Part shown: positions 35,300 to 44,679 of the stretch, piece by piece
Layout of the letters: each line of letters begins with the position of its first letter
Numbering within the stretch: position 1 is the stretch's first letter
Source: Sphingomonas oleivorans
Lineage (GTDB): Bacteria; Pseudomonadota; Alphaproteobacteria; Sphingomonadales; Sphingomonadaceae
Direction: 5' to 3'
Length of the DNA stretch: 64,000 nucleotides
Assembly: GCF_003050615.1 (NCBI RefSeq)
Contig: NZ_NWBU01000005.1
Location: 274,933-338,932, forward strand
Notes under the pieces: model-generated
Told to the model about the DNA's origin: nothing
Seen by the model: only the letters and a program-made list of their open reading frames with translations
The model's database searches: none
Position numbers and translations under genes: made by a program

Positions 35300-36463
35300 C
35301 TACTTCTTTGGTGTAAGCTTCAGCAGCCGCCCGTCCGGCCCGTCCTCGAGCAGCCAGATCGCGCCGTCCGGGCCCTGCTCCACCTCGCGGATGCGCGCGC
35401 CCATGTCGTAGCGCGCCGCCTCGCGCGCTTCGATGCCGTTGAACTCGATCCGCACCAGAGACATGGACGAAAGCCCGCCGACGAACGCATTGCCCTTCCA
35501 CTCGGGGAAGAGCGAACCCGAATAGATGATCAGCCCCGCGGGCGAGATCACCGGGTTCCAGCTCACCTTCGGCGCCTCGAACTCCGGCCGGGTGGGATGA
35601 TCGGGAATCACCCGCCCATCATAATGATCGCCGTTGGAGACGATCGGATAGCCATAGTTGCGGCCAGGCAGGATGAGGTTCAGCTCGTCCCCGCCCATTG
35701 GCCCCATCTCCTGCTCCCACAATCGCCCCTCCGCATCGAAGGCGATGCCCAGCAGGTTGCGATGGCCATAGGACCAGATCGCCGGATCGAAGCCTTTGGC
35801 CGCCAGCGGATTGCCCGGCGCGGGCGTGCCGTCCTCCTTCAGGCGCAGCACCTTGCCGAGCGTCGCCTTCGGATCCTGCGCAGGATTGAATTTCACCCGC
35901 TCGCCCGCGGTGAAGAAGAGGAAGCCGTCGGGCGAGAAGGCGATGCGCCCCGAATAATGGCCGTCCCCCTCCACCTTGGGCGCGGCGCGGAAGATCACCC
36001 GCATGCCCTCCAGCCGCGCCCCGCTGCCGTCCGCGACCAGCCGCCCACGCGCGAGCGCGACGCCCGCGCCGCCCGGCCCCGGCTCCGAAAAGCTGAAATA
36101 GACGAGGCCGTTGCTTGCGAAGCCGGGGTGCGGCACGACATCCAGCAATCCGCCTTGTCCCTCGCTATCGATGGCCGCCGGAATGCCCGACACGGCCCTG
36201 CGCTGCTGCCCATCGGCCGAGACCAGAAGCATCCGCCCCGCTTTCTCCGTCACCAGCATCCGCCCGTCGGGCAGGAAGCTCATCGCCCAGGGCCGGTCGA
36301 AAGTGGCGACCGGGATTTCATCGAACGGCTTGGGCGAAGGATCGCGCTCACCCGTGATCGGCGCCTGGACGGAATTCTGGACGACCGCCGGTCCTTCCGA
36401 CGCGCTGCCGCAGGCGGCGAGCAGGGCCAGGACAGAAGCGGAGGTGACAATCAGGCGAGGCAT
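35300..36463 (-). CDS. PQQ-dependent sugar (aldose) dehydrogenase-like lipoprotein
   Basis: A 387-residue six-bladed beta-propeller of the soluble glucose dehydrogenase (GSDH/YliI) family. It oxidises sugars at C1 in the periplasm with PQQ as cofactor. The lipobox is LLAACG (Cys18). Propeller motifs seen: RPWAMSFLPDGRMLVTEKAG, then GGLLDVVPHPGF, YSGRIAFSPDG, IWSYGHRNLLGIAFD, LWEQEMGPMGGDELN and PDGAIWLLEDG. No PQQ biosynthesis genes are in the window, so the cofactor must come from elsewhere. The gene is convergent with the methyltransferase gene and divergent from rimP. Confidence 0.9.
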   Translation of the reverse strand: MPRLIVTSASVLALLAACGSASEGPAVVQNSVQAPITGERDPSPKPFDEIPVATFDRPWAMSFLPDGRMLVTEKAGRMLLVSADGQQRRAVSGIPAAIDSEGQGGLLDVVPHPGFASNGLVYFSFSEPGPGGAGVALARGRLVADGSGARLEGMRVIFRAAPKVEGDGHYSGRIAFSPDGFLFFTAGERVKFNPAQDPKATLGKVLRLKEDGTPAPGNPLAAKGFDPAIWSYGHRNLLGIAFDAEGRLWEQEMGPMGGDELNLILPGRNYGYPIVSNGDHYDGRVIPDHPTRPEFEAPKVSWNPVISPAGLIIYSGSLFPEWKGNAFVGGLSSMSLVRIEFNGIEAREAARYDMGARIREVEQGPDGAIWLLEDGPDGRLLKLTPKK

Positions 36464-36631
36464 CGGAACCTATCCTTTCGATCCAGACGGGTGGTGCCGC
36501 AGAAATGTCTTGGTCATCGGTGGATCATCCCTCCATCCTCGCCCGATTTCCTGCAATGTTCCAGTCTTGCCGCGCCATGCGGATTGGCCTATATAGCGGA
36601 CCGTCCTCTCGACATTGGAAACATTGCCGAG

Positions 36632-36654
36632 GTCGGATCCCCTCCGGGTCCGAC
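36632..36654 (+). other. Stem-loop in rimP leader
   Basis: GTCGGATCC (36632-36640), loop CCTCC, GGGTCCGAC (36646-36654); 9 pairs including one G-U. It lies 34 bp upstream of the rimP start and could affect expression of the rimP-nusA-infB operon. Confidence 0.4.
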
Positions 36655-36688
36655 GCTGCGGGCGCTTGAATGTTTCACGAAGGATTTC

Positions 36689-37213
36689 ATGATCGATATC
36701 GCCGCGTTGACGAAGCTGATCGAGCCGGAAGCGGAAGCGCTGGGTCTGGCGCTCGTCCGCGTCGCCTTTTTCGGCGGCAAGAGCGATCCGACCTTGCAGG
36801 TGATGGCCGAACGGCCGGACACGCGCCAGCTCGATCTGTCCGATTGCGAGGCGCTGTCGCGCCGCATCTCGGACAAGTTCGACGCGCTCGATCCGATCGA
36901 GGACGCCTATCGGCTGGAAGTGAGCTCGCCCGGCATCGACCGGCCGCTCACCCGCCGGCAGGATTATGAGGATTGGAAGGGCTTCGATGCGCGCATCAAG
37001 CTCGGCACGCCGCTCGACGGCCGCAAGCAGTTCGACGCGCATCTGCTCGGCCTGGATGGTGACAATGTGAGGATCTATGCCGAGCGCGTCGGCGAGATCG
37101 AGATCCCGCTGGATTATATCGCCAGCGCCAAGCTGCTTCTGACGGATGCGTTGATCAAGGCCACCGCGCCCCTTTCCATCGAGGGCGCGGACCGGATTTC
37201 ACAGGAAGGATAA
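36689..37213 (+). CDS. rimP: Ribosome maturation factor RimP
   Basis: Assembly factor for the 30S subunit that binds S12. The 174-residue length fits the family (about 150-180). Features: N-terminal ferredoxin-like domain starting IEPEAEALGLALVRVAFFG, CEALSRRISDKFDA, then YRLEVSSPGIDRPLTR, the RimP signature, and a C-terminal SH3-like barrel ending in YIASAKLLLTD. First gene of the conserved rimP-nusA-ylxR-infB cluster; nusA starts 7 bp downstream. Start: ATG 36689 with GAAGGATTT upstream. Confidence 0.95.
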   Translation: MIDIAALTKLIEPEAEALGLALVRVAFFGGKSDPTLQVMAERPDTRQLDLSDCEALSRRISDKFDALDPIEDAYRLEVSSPGIDRPLTRRQDYEDWKGFDARIKLGTPLDGRKQFDAHLLGLDGDNVRIYAERVGEIEIPLDYIASAKLLLTDALIKATAPLSIEGADRISQEG

Positions 37214-37220
37214 GGACAAG

Positions 37221-38828
37221 ATGGCCACCGCCATTTCCGCCAACAAGGCCGAGCTGCTCGCCATCGCCGACGCCGTCGCGCGCGAGAAGCTGATCGATCG
37301 CGAAATCGTGATCGAGGCGATGGAAGATGCGATCCAGCGCGCCGCGCGCGCGCGCTATGGCGCCGAGAATGACATTCGCGCCAAGATCGATCCCAAGCAG
37401 GGCGACATGCGCCTGTGGCGCGTCGTCGAGGTGGTCGATCAGGTCGAGGATTATTTCAAGCAGGTCTCGGTCGTCGACGCGCAGAAGCTGCAGAAGGGCG
37501 CCGTCGTCGGCGACTTCATCGTCGATCCGCTGCCCAATATCGAATTCGGCCGCATCGCCGCCCAGGCCGCCAAGCAGGTGATCTTCCAGAAGGTCCGCGA
37601 CGCGGAGCGCGAGCGGCAATATGAGGAGTTCAAGGACCGCGCGGGCGAGATCATCACGGGCGTCGTCAAGCGCGTCGAATTCGGCCATATCGTCGTCGAT
37701 CTCGGCCGGGCCGAAGGCGTCATCCGCCGCGATCAGCAGATCCCGCGCGAAGTCGTCCGCGTCGGCGATCGCATCCGCTCGCTGATCCTGTCGGTGCGCC
37801 GCGAGAATCGGGGCCCGCAGATCTTCCTCAGCCGCGCGCATCCCGACTTCATGAAGAAGCTGTTCGCGCAGGAAGTGCCCGAAATCTATGACGGCGTGAT
37901 CGAGATCAAGGCCGCCGCGCGCGATCCGGGCAGCCGCGCCAAGATCGGCGTCATCAGCCGCGACAGCTCGATCGATCCGGTCGGCGCCTGCGTCGGCATG
38001 AAGGGCAGCCGCGTCCAGGCGGTCGTGCAGGAGATGCAGGGCGAGAAGATCGACATCATCCCCTGGTCGCCCGATCTCGCCACCTTCGTGGTGAACGCGC
38101 TCCAGCCCGCGCAGGTCGCCCGCGTCGTGATCGACGAGGAGGATGGCCGCATCGAGGTGGTCGTCCCCGACGATCAGCTCAGCCTCGCCATCGGCCGCCG
38201 CGGCCAGAATGTCCGCCTCGCCAGCCAGCTCACCGGCTCGGCGATCGACATCCTCACCGAAGCGGATGCTTCCGAGAAGCGCCAGAAGGAGTTTGTCGAG
38301 CGCTCCGAGATGTTCCAGAACGAGCTGGACGTGGACGAGACGCTCGCCCAGCTGCTCGTCGCCGAAGGCTTCGGCGCGCTGGAAGAGGTCGCCTATGTCG
38401 ATGCCGACGAGCTTTCGACGATCGAGGGCTTCGACGAGGAACTCGCCGCCGAGCTGCAGAACCGCGCGCAGGAAGCGCTCGATCGTCGCGAAGCCGCGAA
38501 CCGCGAGCAGCGCCGGGCGCTGGGCGTCGAAGATGCGCTGGCCGAGCTGCCCTATCTCACCGAGGCGATGCTGGTGACGCTGGGCAAGGCGGGCATCAAG
38601 ACGCTCGACGATCTGGCCGATCTCGCCACCGACGAGCTGATCCAGAAGAAGCGCGCAGAGCCGCGCCGCCGCAAGGAGGGCGCCGCCGCGCCGAAGGAGG
38701 ACAAGGGCGGCGTGCTCGCCGAATACAGCCTCTCCGAAGAGCAGGGCAACGAGATCATCATGGCCGCGCGCGCGCATTGGTTCGCCGACGAAACGCAGGG
38801 GGACGCTTCTGCGGATGGCGAGCAATGA
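37221..38828 (+). CDS. nusA: Transcription termination/antitermination protein NusA
   Basis: Binds RNA polymerase and modulates pausing, termination and rRNA antitermination. A 535-residue protein with an N-terminal RNAP-binding domain (1 to about 125), S1 domain (about 135-200, ITGVVKRVEFGHIVVDLG), tandem KH domains (about 230-350, CVGMKGSRVQAVVQEM with GxxG, and AIGRRGQNVRLAS) and C-terminal helical repeats (LLVAEGFGALEEVAYVDAD and DLADLATDELI). AAGGA precedes the ATG. Its end overlaps the next gene by 14 bp. Confidence 0.97.
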   Translation: MATAISANKAELLAIADAVAREKLIDREIVIEAMEDAIQRAARARYGAENDIRAKIDPKQGDMRLWRVVEVVDQVEDYFKQVSVVDAQKLQKGAVVGDFIVDPLPNIEFGRIAAQAAKQVIFQKVRDAERERQYEEFKDRAGEIITGVVKRVEFGHIVVDLGRAEGVIRRDQQIPREVVRVGDRIRSLILSVRRENRGPQIFLSRAHPDFMKKLFAQEVPEIYDGVIEIKAAARDPGSRAKIGVISRDSSIDPVGACVGMKGSRVQAVVQEMQGEKIDIIPWSPDLATFVVNALQPAQVARVVIDEEDGRIEVVVPDDQLSLAIGRRGQNVRLASQLTGSAIDILTEADASEKRQKEFVERSEMFQNELDVDETLAQLLVAEGFGALEEVAYVDADELSTIEGFDEELAAELQNRAQEALDRREAANREQRRALGVEDALAELPYLTEAMLVTLGKAGIKTLDDLADLATDELIQKKRAEPRRRKEGAAAPKEDKGGVLAEYSLSEEQGNEIIMAARAHWFADETQGDASADGEQ

Positions 38829-39489
38829 GCCCCTTGACGGCGTAACGCCCTCCCCCGTCCGCGCGGACGCGCACGACCCCGAACGCCGCTGCATCCTCGG
38901 CGGCGAGCGGGGTCCGCGCGCCGGCCTGATCCGCCTTGCGCTCGGTCCCGACGGCACCGTCGCGCCCGATGTCCGCGCAAAGGCGGGCGGGCGCGGCGCC
39001 TGGATCGGCGTGGACAGGCCCACGCTCGAAGCGGCCCTCGCCAAGGGCAGGCTGAAGGGTGCGCTCGCACGCGCCTTCAAGACGGCCGGCTTCCGCGTTC
39101 CCGACGACCTGCCGCAGCAGATCGAGGTCGCGCTGCAACGCGCGGCGCTCGACCGGCTGGGACTGGAGGCGCGCGCGGGCACGCTGCTCACCGGCGCGGA
39201 CAAGATCGGCGATGCCGCACGCAAGGGAACGGTGGAACTGCTCCTCCACGCCCGCGATGCGGCGGCGGACGGCACGCGCAAGCTCGATCAGGCGCTGCGT
39301 GTCGGCCTCGGCATGGAAGGCACGGACATGCGGGGGCTCGTAATCCCCGCAAGCCGCGCCATATTGTCCATGGCGCTGGGGCGCGAGAATGTGGTACATA
39401 TTGCACTGATCGCGCCGGCAGCCGCCGTGCGCGTCTCCGATGCGCTCGGCCGCTGGCGCACATATATTGGACGGGACGATGAGCCTTGA
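38815..39489 (+). CDS. ylxR: YlxR (DUF448) family RNA-binding protein
   Basis: A 224-residue two-part protein. The N-terminal YlxR/RnpM domain is at about 20-95 (PERRCIL, PRAGLIRLALGPDG, GGRGAWI). The C-terminal part (about 100-215) resembles the L7Ae/L30e-type domain fused to YlxR in alphaproteobacteria (LLTGADKIGDA, GTVELLLHARDAA). YlxR of Firmicutes binds RNase P; in this cluster it sits between nusA and infB, the typical position. The start overlaps nusA by 14 bp. Role in alphaproteobacteria is not settled. Confidence 0.9.
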   Translation: MASNEPLDGVTPSPVRADAHDPERRCILGGERGPRAGLIRLALGPDGTVAPDVRAKAGGRGAWIGVDRPTLEAALAKGRLKGALARAFKTAGFRVPDDLPQQIEVALQRAALDRLGLEARAGTLLTGADKIGDAARKGTVELLLHARDAAADGTRKLDQALRVGLGMEGTDMRGLVIPASRAILSMALGRENVVHIALIAPAAAVRVSDALGRWRTYIGRDDEP

Positions 39490-39557
39490 GTCCTGCGAGG
39501 TGATTTCGCAGGGCCGTTCGGCGCACCGGGAAAGAATTTGAAGGATTCGGGTAGTAG

Positions 39558-42191
39558 ATGAGCGATAACGACAAGCCGAAACTGGGGATGCGGGCTCCGC
39601 TGGGTCTTAAGCGCACGGTCGAGACCGGCAAGGTGAAGCAGAGCTTCAGCCATGGCCGCTCGAACACCGTCGTGGTCGAGGTCAAGCGCCGCCGTATCCT
39701 CGGCAAGCCCGGCGAGACCGAAGCGCTGGTTCAGGACGAGGCGCCCGCCACCGCCCCGACGCCCGCGCCGAAGCCCGCTGCTGCTGCCCCGACGCCCGCG
39801 CCCGCAGCCCTCGCCCCCCGGCCGGCTGCCGCGGCGCCGCGCCCCGCGCCCACGCCGCCGCCGCCGGTGCGCCGCCCCCCGACCGACCTTCTCTCGCGCC
39901 AGGAGCTTCAGGCGAAGCTGCTCCGCGAGGCGGAAGAGGCACGCATGCAGGCGCTCGAGGAAGCGCGCCGCCGCGAGGAGCGCGCCAAGGCCGAGGCGAG
40001 CGAGGAAGAGCGCCGCCGCGCCGAAGAAAATCGCCGTGCCGAGGAGGAAGCGCAGCGCGCTGCCGCCGAAGCCGCCGCGCGTGAAGCCGCCGAAGCGGAA
40101 GCTGCTGCTGCGGCCGCTGCGGCCCAGCCCGCGCCGGAGCCGGAAGTCGCGGCCTCTGCCCCCGCCGAAGCCGCGGCACCCGCCGGCGAGGCCGCCCGTC
40201 CGGCCGCGCCGCCGCCGCCGCGCCGCTTCACGCCCGTGACGCCGGCCAAGCGTCCGGAGCCGGCGAAGCCGGCGCGCGACCGCAAGGGCGACGATCGTCG
40301 CCAGTCGGGCAAGCTCACCGTCACGAGGGCGCTCGACGATGGCGAGGGCGGCGCGCGTGCGCGTTCGCTTGCAGCGCTCAAGCGCGCCCGGGAGAAGGAC
40401 AAGCGCGCCCATCAGGGCGGCGGCGTGCAGGCCAAGCAGGTCCGCGACGTCAACGTGCCCGAGACGATCACGGTCGGCGAGCTCGCCAACCGCATGGCCG
40501 AACGGGGCGCGGATCTCGTCAAGGCGCTGTTCAAGATGGGCATGCCCGTCACGGTCAATCAGTCGATCGACCAGGATACGGCCGAGCTGCTGGTCACGGA
40601 ATTCGGCCACAATATCAAGCGCGTGTCGGATTCGGACGTCGATCTCACGACCGCCGAGGATATCGATGCGCCCGCGACGCTGAAGCAGCGTCCGCCGGTC
40701 GTCACGATCATGGGCCATGTCGATCACGGCAAGACCTCGCTGCTCGATGCCCTGCGCGGCACCGACGTGGCGTCGGGCGAGGCCGGCGGCATCACCCAGC
40801 ATATCGGCGCCTATCAGGTGCAGGTGAAGTCGGGCGACCGCATCACCTTCCTCGATACGCCGGGCCATGAGGCGTTCAGCGAGATGCGCGCGCGCGGCGC
40901 CAACATCACCGATATCGTGGTGATCGTGGTCGCCGGCGACGATGGCCTGCGCCCGCAGACGATCGAGGCGATCAACCATACCAAGGCGGCCAATGTGCCG
41001 ATGATCGTCGCGATCAACAAGATGGACAAGCCGGGCAGCAATGCCCAGAAGGTCCGCGAGGCGCTGCTCCAGCATGACGTCCAGGTCGAAAGCATGGGCG
41101 GCGACGTGCAGGAGGTCGAGGTCTCCGCGCTCAAGAAGACCGGCCTCGACGAGCTGATCGAGAAGATCCAGCTCCAGGCCGAGCTGCTCGAACTCGCCGC
41201 CAATCCCGATCGCGATGCCGAAGGCACCGTCGTCGAGGCCAAGCTCGACAAGGGCCGCGGCCCCGTCGCCACGATCCTCGTCGGTCGCGGCACGCTCAAG
41301 GTGGGCGACATCTTCGTCGTCGGCCAGGAGAGCGGCAAGGTGCGCGCGCTGGTCAACGACAAGGGCCAGCAGGTGAAGACGGCCGGTCCGTCCACGCCGG
41401 TGGAGGTGCTCGGCCTGTCCGGCGTGCCGGCGGCGGGCGACCAGCTCTCGGTCGTCGAGAATGACGCCCGCGCCCGCGAGGTGGCGGAATATCGCCGCTC
41501 GGTCGCGACGCGCAAGCGCACCACCGCGGCGCCCGCGAACCTCGAATCGATGTTCTCGGCGCTGCGCGAGAAGCAGGCGATCGAATATCCGCTGGTGGTG
41601 AAGGCCGATGCGCAGGGCTCGGTCGAGGCGATCGTCGGCTCGCTGAACAAGATCAGCACCGACGATATCCGCGTCCGCATCCTCCATTCGGGCGTGGGCG
41701 GCATCACCGAAAGCGACGTGACGCTGGCGGCGGCCTCCAAGGCACCGATCATCGGCTTCAATGTCCGCGCCAATGCCAAGGCCCGCGAATTCGCCCAGCG
41801 CGATGGCGTCGCCCTCAAATATTATGACGTGATCTACGATCTGCTGGACGAGATCCGCGCCGCCATGGCCGGCACGCTCGGGCCGGAATATCTGGAGCAT
41901 GTCGTGGGCCGCGCCGAAATCCGCGAGGTCTTCTCGGCGGGCAAGCATGGCAAGGCCGCGGGTCTGCTGGTGCTCGAAGGCTATATCCGCCAGAAGCTCC
42001 GCGCCCGCATCATGCGCGACGACGTCATCATCTACAATGGCTCGATCGCGTCGCTGCGCCGCTTCAAGGATGATGTGCCCGAGGTCCGTGCGGGCCTCGA
42101 ATGCGGCATCACGCTCGAAGCCACGACCGACATCAAGCCGGGCGACATCGTCGAGACCTTCGAGGTCGAGGAACGCGCGCGGACCCTTTAA
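39558..42191 (+). CDS. infB: Translation initiation factor IF-2
   Basis: GTPase that places initiator tRNA on the 30S subunit. An 877-residue protein: an N-terminal IF2-associated stretch (1 to about 50, RAPLGLKRTVETGKVKQSF), an Ala/Pro/Glu-rich variable linker (about 55-240), IF2_N domain (about 295-360), and the G domain with GHVDHGKT (386-393), DTPGHEAF and NKMD. Domains II, III and IV follow. GTG-independent start at ATG 39558. The dispersed repeat at 42196-42287 begins 5 bp after the stop. Confidence 0.97.
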   Translation: MSDNDKPKLGMRAPLGLKRTVETGKVKQSFSHGRSNTVVVEVKRRRILGKPGETEALVQDEAPATAPTPAPKPAAAAPTPAPAALAPRPAAAAPRPAPTPPPPVRRPPTDLLSRQELQAKLLREAEEARMQALEEARRREERAKAEASEEERRRAEENRRAEEEAQRAAAEAAAREAAEAEAAAAAAAAQPAPEPEVAASAPAEAAAPAGEAARPAAPPPPRRFTPVTPAKRPEPAKPARDRKGDDRRQSGKLTVTRALDDGEGGARARSLAALKRAREKDKRAHQGGGVQAKQVRDVNVPETITVGELANRMAERGADLVKALFKMGMPVTVNQSIDQDTAELLVTEFGHNIKRVSDSDVDLTTAEDIDAPATLKQRPPVVTIMGHVDHGKTSLLDALRGTDVASGEAGGITQHIGAYQVQVKSGDRITFLDTPGHEAFSEMRARGANITDIVVIVVAGDDGLRPQTIEAINHTKAANVPMIVAINKMDKPGSNAQKVREALLQHDVQVESMGGDVQEVEVSALKKTGLDELIEKIQLQAELLELAANPDRDAEGTVVEAKLDKGRGPVATILVGRGTLKVGDIFVVGQESGKVRALVNDKGQQVKTAGPSTPVEVLGLSGVPAAGDQLSVVENDARAREVAEYRRSVATRKRTTAAPANLESMFSALREKQAIEYPLVVKADAQGSVEAIVGSLNKISTDDIRVRILHSGVGGITESDVTLAAASKAPIIGFNVRANAKAREFAQRDGVALKYYDVIYDLLDEIRAAMAGTLGPEYLEHVVGRAEIREVFSAGKHGKAAGLLVLEGYIRQKLRARIMRDDVIIYNGSIASLRRFKDDVPEVRAGLECGITLEATTDIKPGDIVETFEVEERARTL

Positions 42192-42195
42192 ACCC

Positions 42196-42287
42196 GTCAT
42201 GCCAGCGAAGGCTGGCATCCATGTCTCTCTCCACCGAAGCTCAACTTTGAGGAGAGAGACATGGACCCCAGCCTTCGCTGGGGTGAC
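42196..42287. repeat. Large dispersed palindromic repeat between infB and rbfA
   Basis: Arms at 42196-42232 and 42251-42287 (37 nt each) are nearly complementary; perfect parts include CCAGCGAAGGCTGG/CCAGCCTTCGCTGG and CCATGTCTCTCTCC/GGAGAGAGACATGG. The loop is 18 nt. It would form a very stable hairpin in the infB-rbfA message. Borders match repeats elsewhere in the window. Confidence 0.85.
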
Positions 42288-42311
42288 GCATCCTTTATGA
42301 AAGGCTGCGTC

Positions 42312-42707
42312 ATGCGCCGTAACGAAACCCCCGAAGGCCGCTCCGTCCGCCTGCTCCGCGTCGGCGAGCAGGTGCGCCATGCGCTGAGCGACATACTCAT
42401 GCGCGGCGACGTGCATGACGAGACGCTCGCCAGCCACATGATCTCCGTCACCGAGGTCCGCATGTCGCCGGATCTGCGCCATGCCACCGCCTTCGTGAAG
42501 GCGCTCGGCGGCAAGGAGGAGGAAGCGGTGCTCAAGGCGCTGCGCACCAATACCGCCTATCTCCAGAGCGAGGTCGCCCGCCGCGTGAACGTCAAATATG
42601 CGGCGAAGCTCAAATTCCTTCCCGACGAGAGCTTCGACGAGGGCGGCAAGATCGATGCCCTGCTGCGTACGCCGGGCGTCGCGCGCGATCTCGACAATGA
42701 TGGCTGA
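42312..42707 (+). CDS. rbfA: Ribosome-binding factor A
   Basis: Late 30S maturation factor that binds helix 1 of 16S rRNA. A 131-residue KH-type protein. Signature parts: [39 protein letters not shown] and [16 protein letters not shown]. Start chosen at ATG 42312 with AAAGG 8 nt upstream; an ATG at 42297 is in frame but less well placed. A large palindromic repeat sits just upstream. The end overlaps the following acetyltransferase gene by 11 bp. Confidence 0.93.
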   Translation: MRRNETPEGRSVRLLRVGEQVRHALSDILMRGDVHDETLASHMISVTEVRMSPDLRHATAFVKALGGKEEEAVLKALRTNTAYLQSEVARRVNVKYAAKLKFLPDESFDEGGKIDALLRTPGVARDLDNDG

Positions 42708-43251
42708 GGCCGATCTGTTCGCCCCGATGGGCGACGGCACCGTCCATCTCGAACAGGTCGACCAGTCCCATCGCGAGGCGATGCGTGTCGCCTGCGCGGC
42801 CGACGAGGCGATATGGGACATCTATCCCATGTCGCTCATCGGCGAACATTTCGATCCCGGCTTCGATGCGATCCTCGCAAATCCGCAGCGCAGGCCCTTC
42901 GCGCTGTTCGCGCATGGCGGGCTGATCGGCATGTCGGGCTATCTCAACATCGACCGGCCCAATCGCGTGCTGGAGATAGGCGGCACCTATATTGAGCCCG
43001 CCGCGCGCGGCACCGGCCTCAATGGGCGCATCAAGCGATTGCTGATCGACCGGGCGATTGCCTGCGGCTTCCAGCGGATCGAATTCCGCATCGACATCCG
43101 CAACGGCCGCTCGATGGCGGCGGTGGAGAAGCTCGGCGCGGTGCGCGAAGGCGTGATGCGCCGGCAGCGGATCACCTGGACCGGCCATGTCCGCGATACC
43201 GCCCTCTATTCGATCCTCGCCGAGGAATGGACGGGCGCAAGCCGGGGCTGA
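42697..43251 (+). CDS. GNAT-family N-acetyltransferase
   Basis: A 184-residue acetyltransferase of the RimJ/RimL-like GNAT group. Motif A is seen at about 95-115: [19 protein letters not shown], which includes the R-G-x-G acetyl-CoA loop, followed by [21 protein letters not shown] and a late [19 protein letters not shown] strand typical of RimJ relatives. The start overlaps the rbfA end (ATGATG at 42697-42702; either ATG possible). Its place inside the translation cluster suggests, but does not show, a ribosomal or tRNA-related substrate. Confidence 0.88.
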   Translation: MMAEADLFAPMGDGTVHLEQVDQSHREAMRVACAADEAIWDIYPMSLIGEHFDPGFDAILANPQRRPFALFAHGGLIGMSGYLNIDRPNRVLEIGGTYIEPAARGTGLNGRIKRLLIDRAIACGFQRIEFRIDIRNGRSMAAVEKLGAVREGVMRRQRITWTGHVRDTALYSILAEEWTGASRG

Positions 43252-43290
43252 TCCATTCCCTTCCGCGCCGATTATCCTTAAGGGCGCGCG

Positions 43291-44196
43291 ATGCACGGCT
43301 GGATCATCATCGACAAACCCCTCGGCCCCGGCTCGACCCAGATCGTATCGGCGGTCAAGCGCGCGCTCCGGACGGGGGAATATCCCAAGGCCAAGGTCGG
43401 CCATGGCGGCACGCTCGATCCGCTCGCCTCGGGCGTGCTGCCGGTGGCGCTGGGCGAGGCGACCAAGCTTTCGGGCCGGATGCTCGATGCGGACAAGGGC
43501 TATGACTTCACCATCGCCTTCGGTGCGCAGACCGACACGCTCGACCGCGAAGGCCCCGTCATCGCCAGCTCGGACGTGCGGCCGACGCGCGCGGAGGTGA
43601 TGGCCGTCCTGCCCCGCTTCACCGGGCCGATCGAGCAGGTGCCGCCAATCTATTCGGCGCTGAAGGTGGATGGAAAGCGCGCCTACGACCTCGCCCGCGC
43701 CGGGGCCGAGGTGGAGATGAAGCGGCGCGCCGTCACCATCCACGCGCTCGACATCCATCCTTCCGACGAGGCGGGAGACGAAGGCGCGAGGCTGGAACAG
43801 GTCACGCTCTCCGCCCGTGTCTCCAAGGGCACCTATATACGCAGCCTCGCGCGGGACATTGCGCTCGCGCTCGGCACGGTGGGACATGTCGCCATGCTGC
43901 GGCGCACCAAAGCGGGGCCGTTCACGCTCGATCCGGCGATTTCGCTGGACAAGCTGGCCGATCTCGCTATGGCCCGCACGCTTGAAGACGCTCTCTTGCC
44001 GCTGGCGGCGGGGCTGGACGACATCCCGGCCCTACCCGTCACCCCCGATCAGGCAAGGGCGCTCCGCGAGGGGCGTAAGTTGATCGGGATCGCTGCTGCA
44101 CAAGGCCTTCATCTGGCGACCGACGCGTCTGTTCCGGTCGCGCTGGTGGAGGTTTCCGGGCCCGAGACGCGGGTGGTGCGCGGCTTCAACCTCTGA
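43291..44196 (+). CDS. truB: tRNA pseudouridine(55) synthase TruB
   Basis: Converts U55 of tRNA T-loop to pseudouridine. The 301-residue protein shows GHGGTLDPLASGVLPVALGEATKL, the catalytic signature holding the nucleophilic Asp (GTLDPLA). Also seen are RFTGPIEQVPPIYSALKV and YIRSLARDIA. A C-terminal PUA-like tail (ARALREGRKLIGI) completes the enzyme. The gene is 39 bp downstream of the GNAT gene and 16 bp upstream of rpsO in the standard cluster order. Confidence 0.97.
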   Translation: MHGWIIIDKPLGPGSTQIVSAVKRALRTGEYPKAKVGHGGTLDPLASGVLPVALGEATKLSGRMLDADKGYDFTIAFGAQTDTLDREGPVIASSDVRPTRAEVMAVLPRFTGPIEQVPPIYSALKVDGKRAYDLARAGAEVEMKRRAVTIHALDIHPSDEAGDEGARLEQVTLSARVSKGTYIRSLARDIALALGTVGHVAMLRRTKAGPFTLDPAISLDKLADLAMARTLEDALLPLAAGLDDIPALPVTPDQARALREGRKLIGIAAAQGLHLATDASVPVALVEVSGPETRVVRGFNL

Positions 44197-44212
44197 CGTG
44201 AAAGGATAGACG

Positions 44213-44482
44213 ATGTCGATCACTGCCGAGCGCAAGGAAGCGCTGATCAAGGACAATGCCCGGGCCGAGGGCGACACCGGCTCGCCGGAAGTGCAGATCG
44301 CGATCCTCAGCGAGCGCATCGCCAACCTCACCGAGCATTTCAAGACGCACGCCAAGGACAATCACTCGCGTCGCGGCCTCCTGATGCTCGTCAACAAGCG
44401 CCGCAGCCTTCTCGACTATCTCAAGAAGAAGGATGCGGAGCGCTACAACGCGCTTATCGCGAAGCTCGGCCTTCGCAAGTAA
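44213..44482 (+). CDS. rpsO: 30S ribosomal protein S15
   Basis: An 89-residue primary rRNA-binding protein of the small subunit. Conserved segments: [35 protein letters not shown] (in two parts) and [12 protein letters not shown]...Y. Its length is exactly the bacterial norm. An AAAGGAT ribosome site precedes the ATG. A hairpin terminator/attenuator follows before pnp, as in E. coli rpsO-pnp. Confidence 0.98.
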   Translation: MSITAERKEALIKDNARAEGDTGSPEVQIAILSERIANLTEHFKTHAKDNHSRRGLLMLVNKRRSLLDYLKKKDAERYNALIAKLGLRK

Positions 44483-44487
44483 CCGGG

Positions 44488-44509
44488 ACGGCCCCCCTCG
44501 CGGGGCCGT
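44488..44509 (+). terminator. rpsO terminator/attenuator
   Basis: ACGGCCCC (44488-44495) and GGGGCCGT (44502-44509), 6-nt loop, followed by TT. Positioned between rpsO and pnp; read-through into pnp is likely partial. Confidence 0.75.
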
Positions 44510-44517
44510 TTCCATAT

Positions 44518-44545
44518 CCGGGACAGCGCGGGTTGCGCGTCCCGG
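44518..44545 (+). other. pnp leader hairpin
   Basis: CCGGGAC-a-GCGC, loop GGGTT, GCGC-GTCCCGG: an 11-bp stem with one bulged A. It lies in the pnp leader, where E. coli has an RNase III-cleaved stem used in PNPase autoregulation. Confidence 0.5.
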
Positions 44546-44679
44546 AAACCCGGCTCCCGGCATCCGGCCGCGAGTCCGATTTCGGGCGGAAAGCCCGATC
44601 ATGGGCGCGGCGAAGGCTGCTCGCCACGCCCCCTCATAGGCCGCCGGCCGCATAGGGCGACCGGCAGGAAGGAACGAGA

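Noticed and set aside
39288-42821. Very long minus-strand open frame opposite infB
   Set aside because: Antisense to clear infB/rbfA; composition is Arg/His/Asp-rich without domains. A high-GC codon-position artefact.
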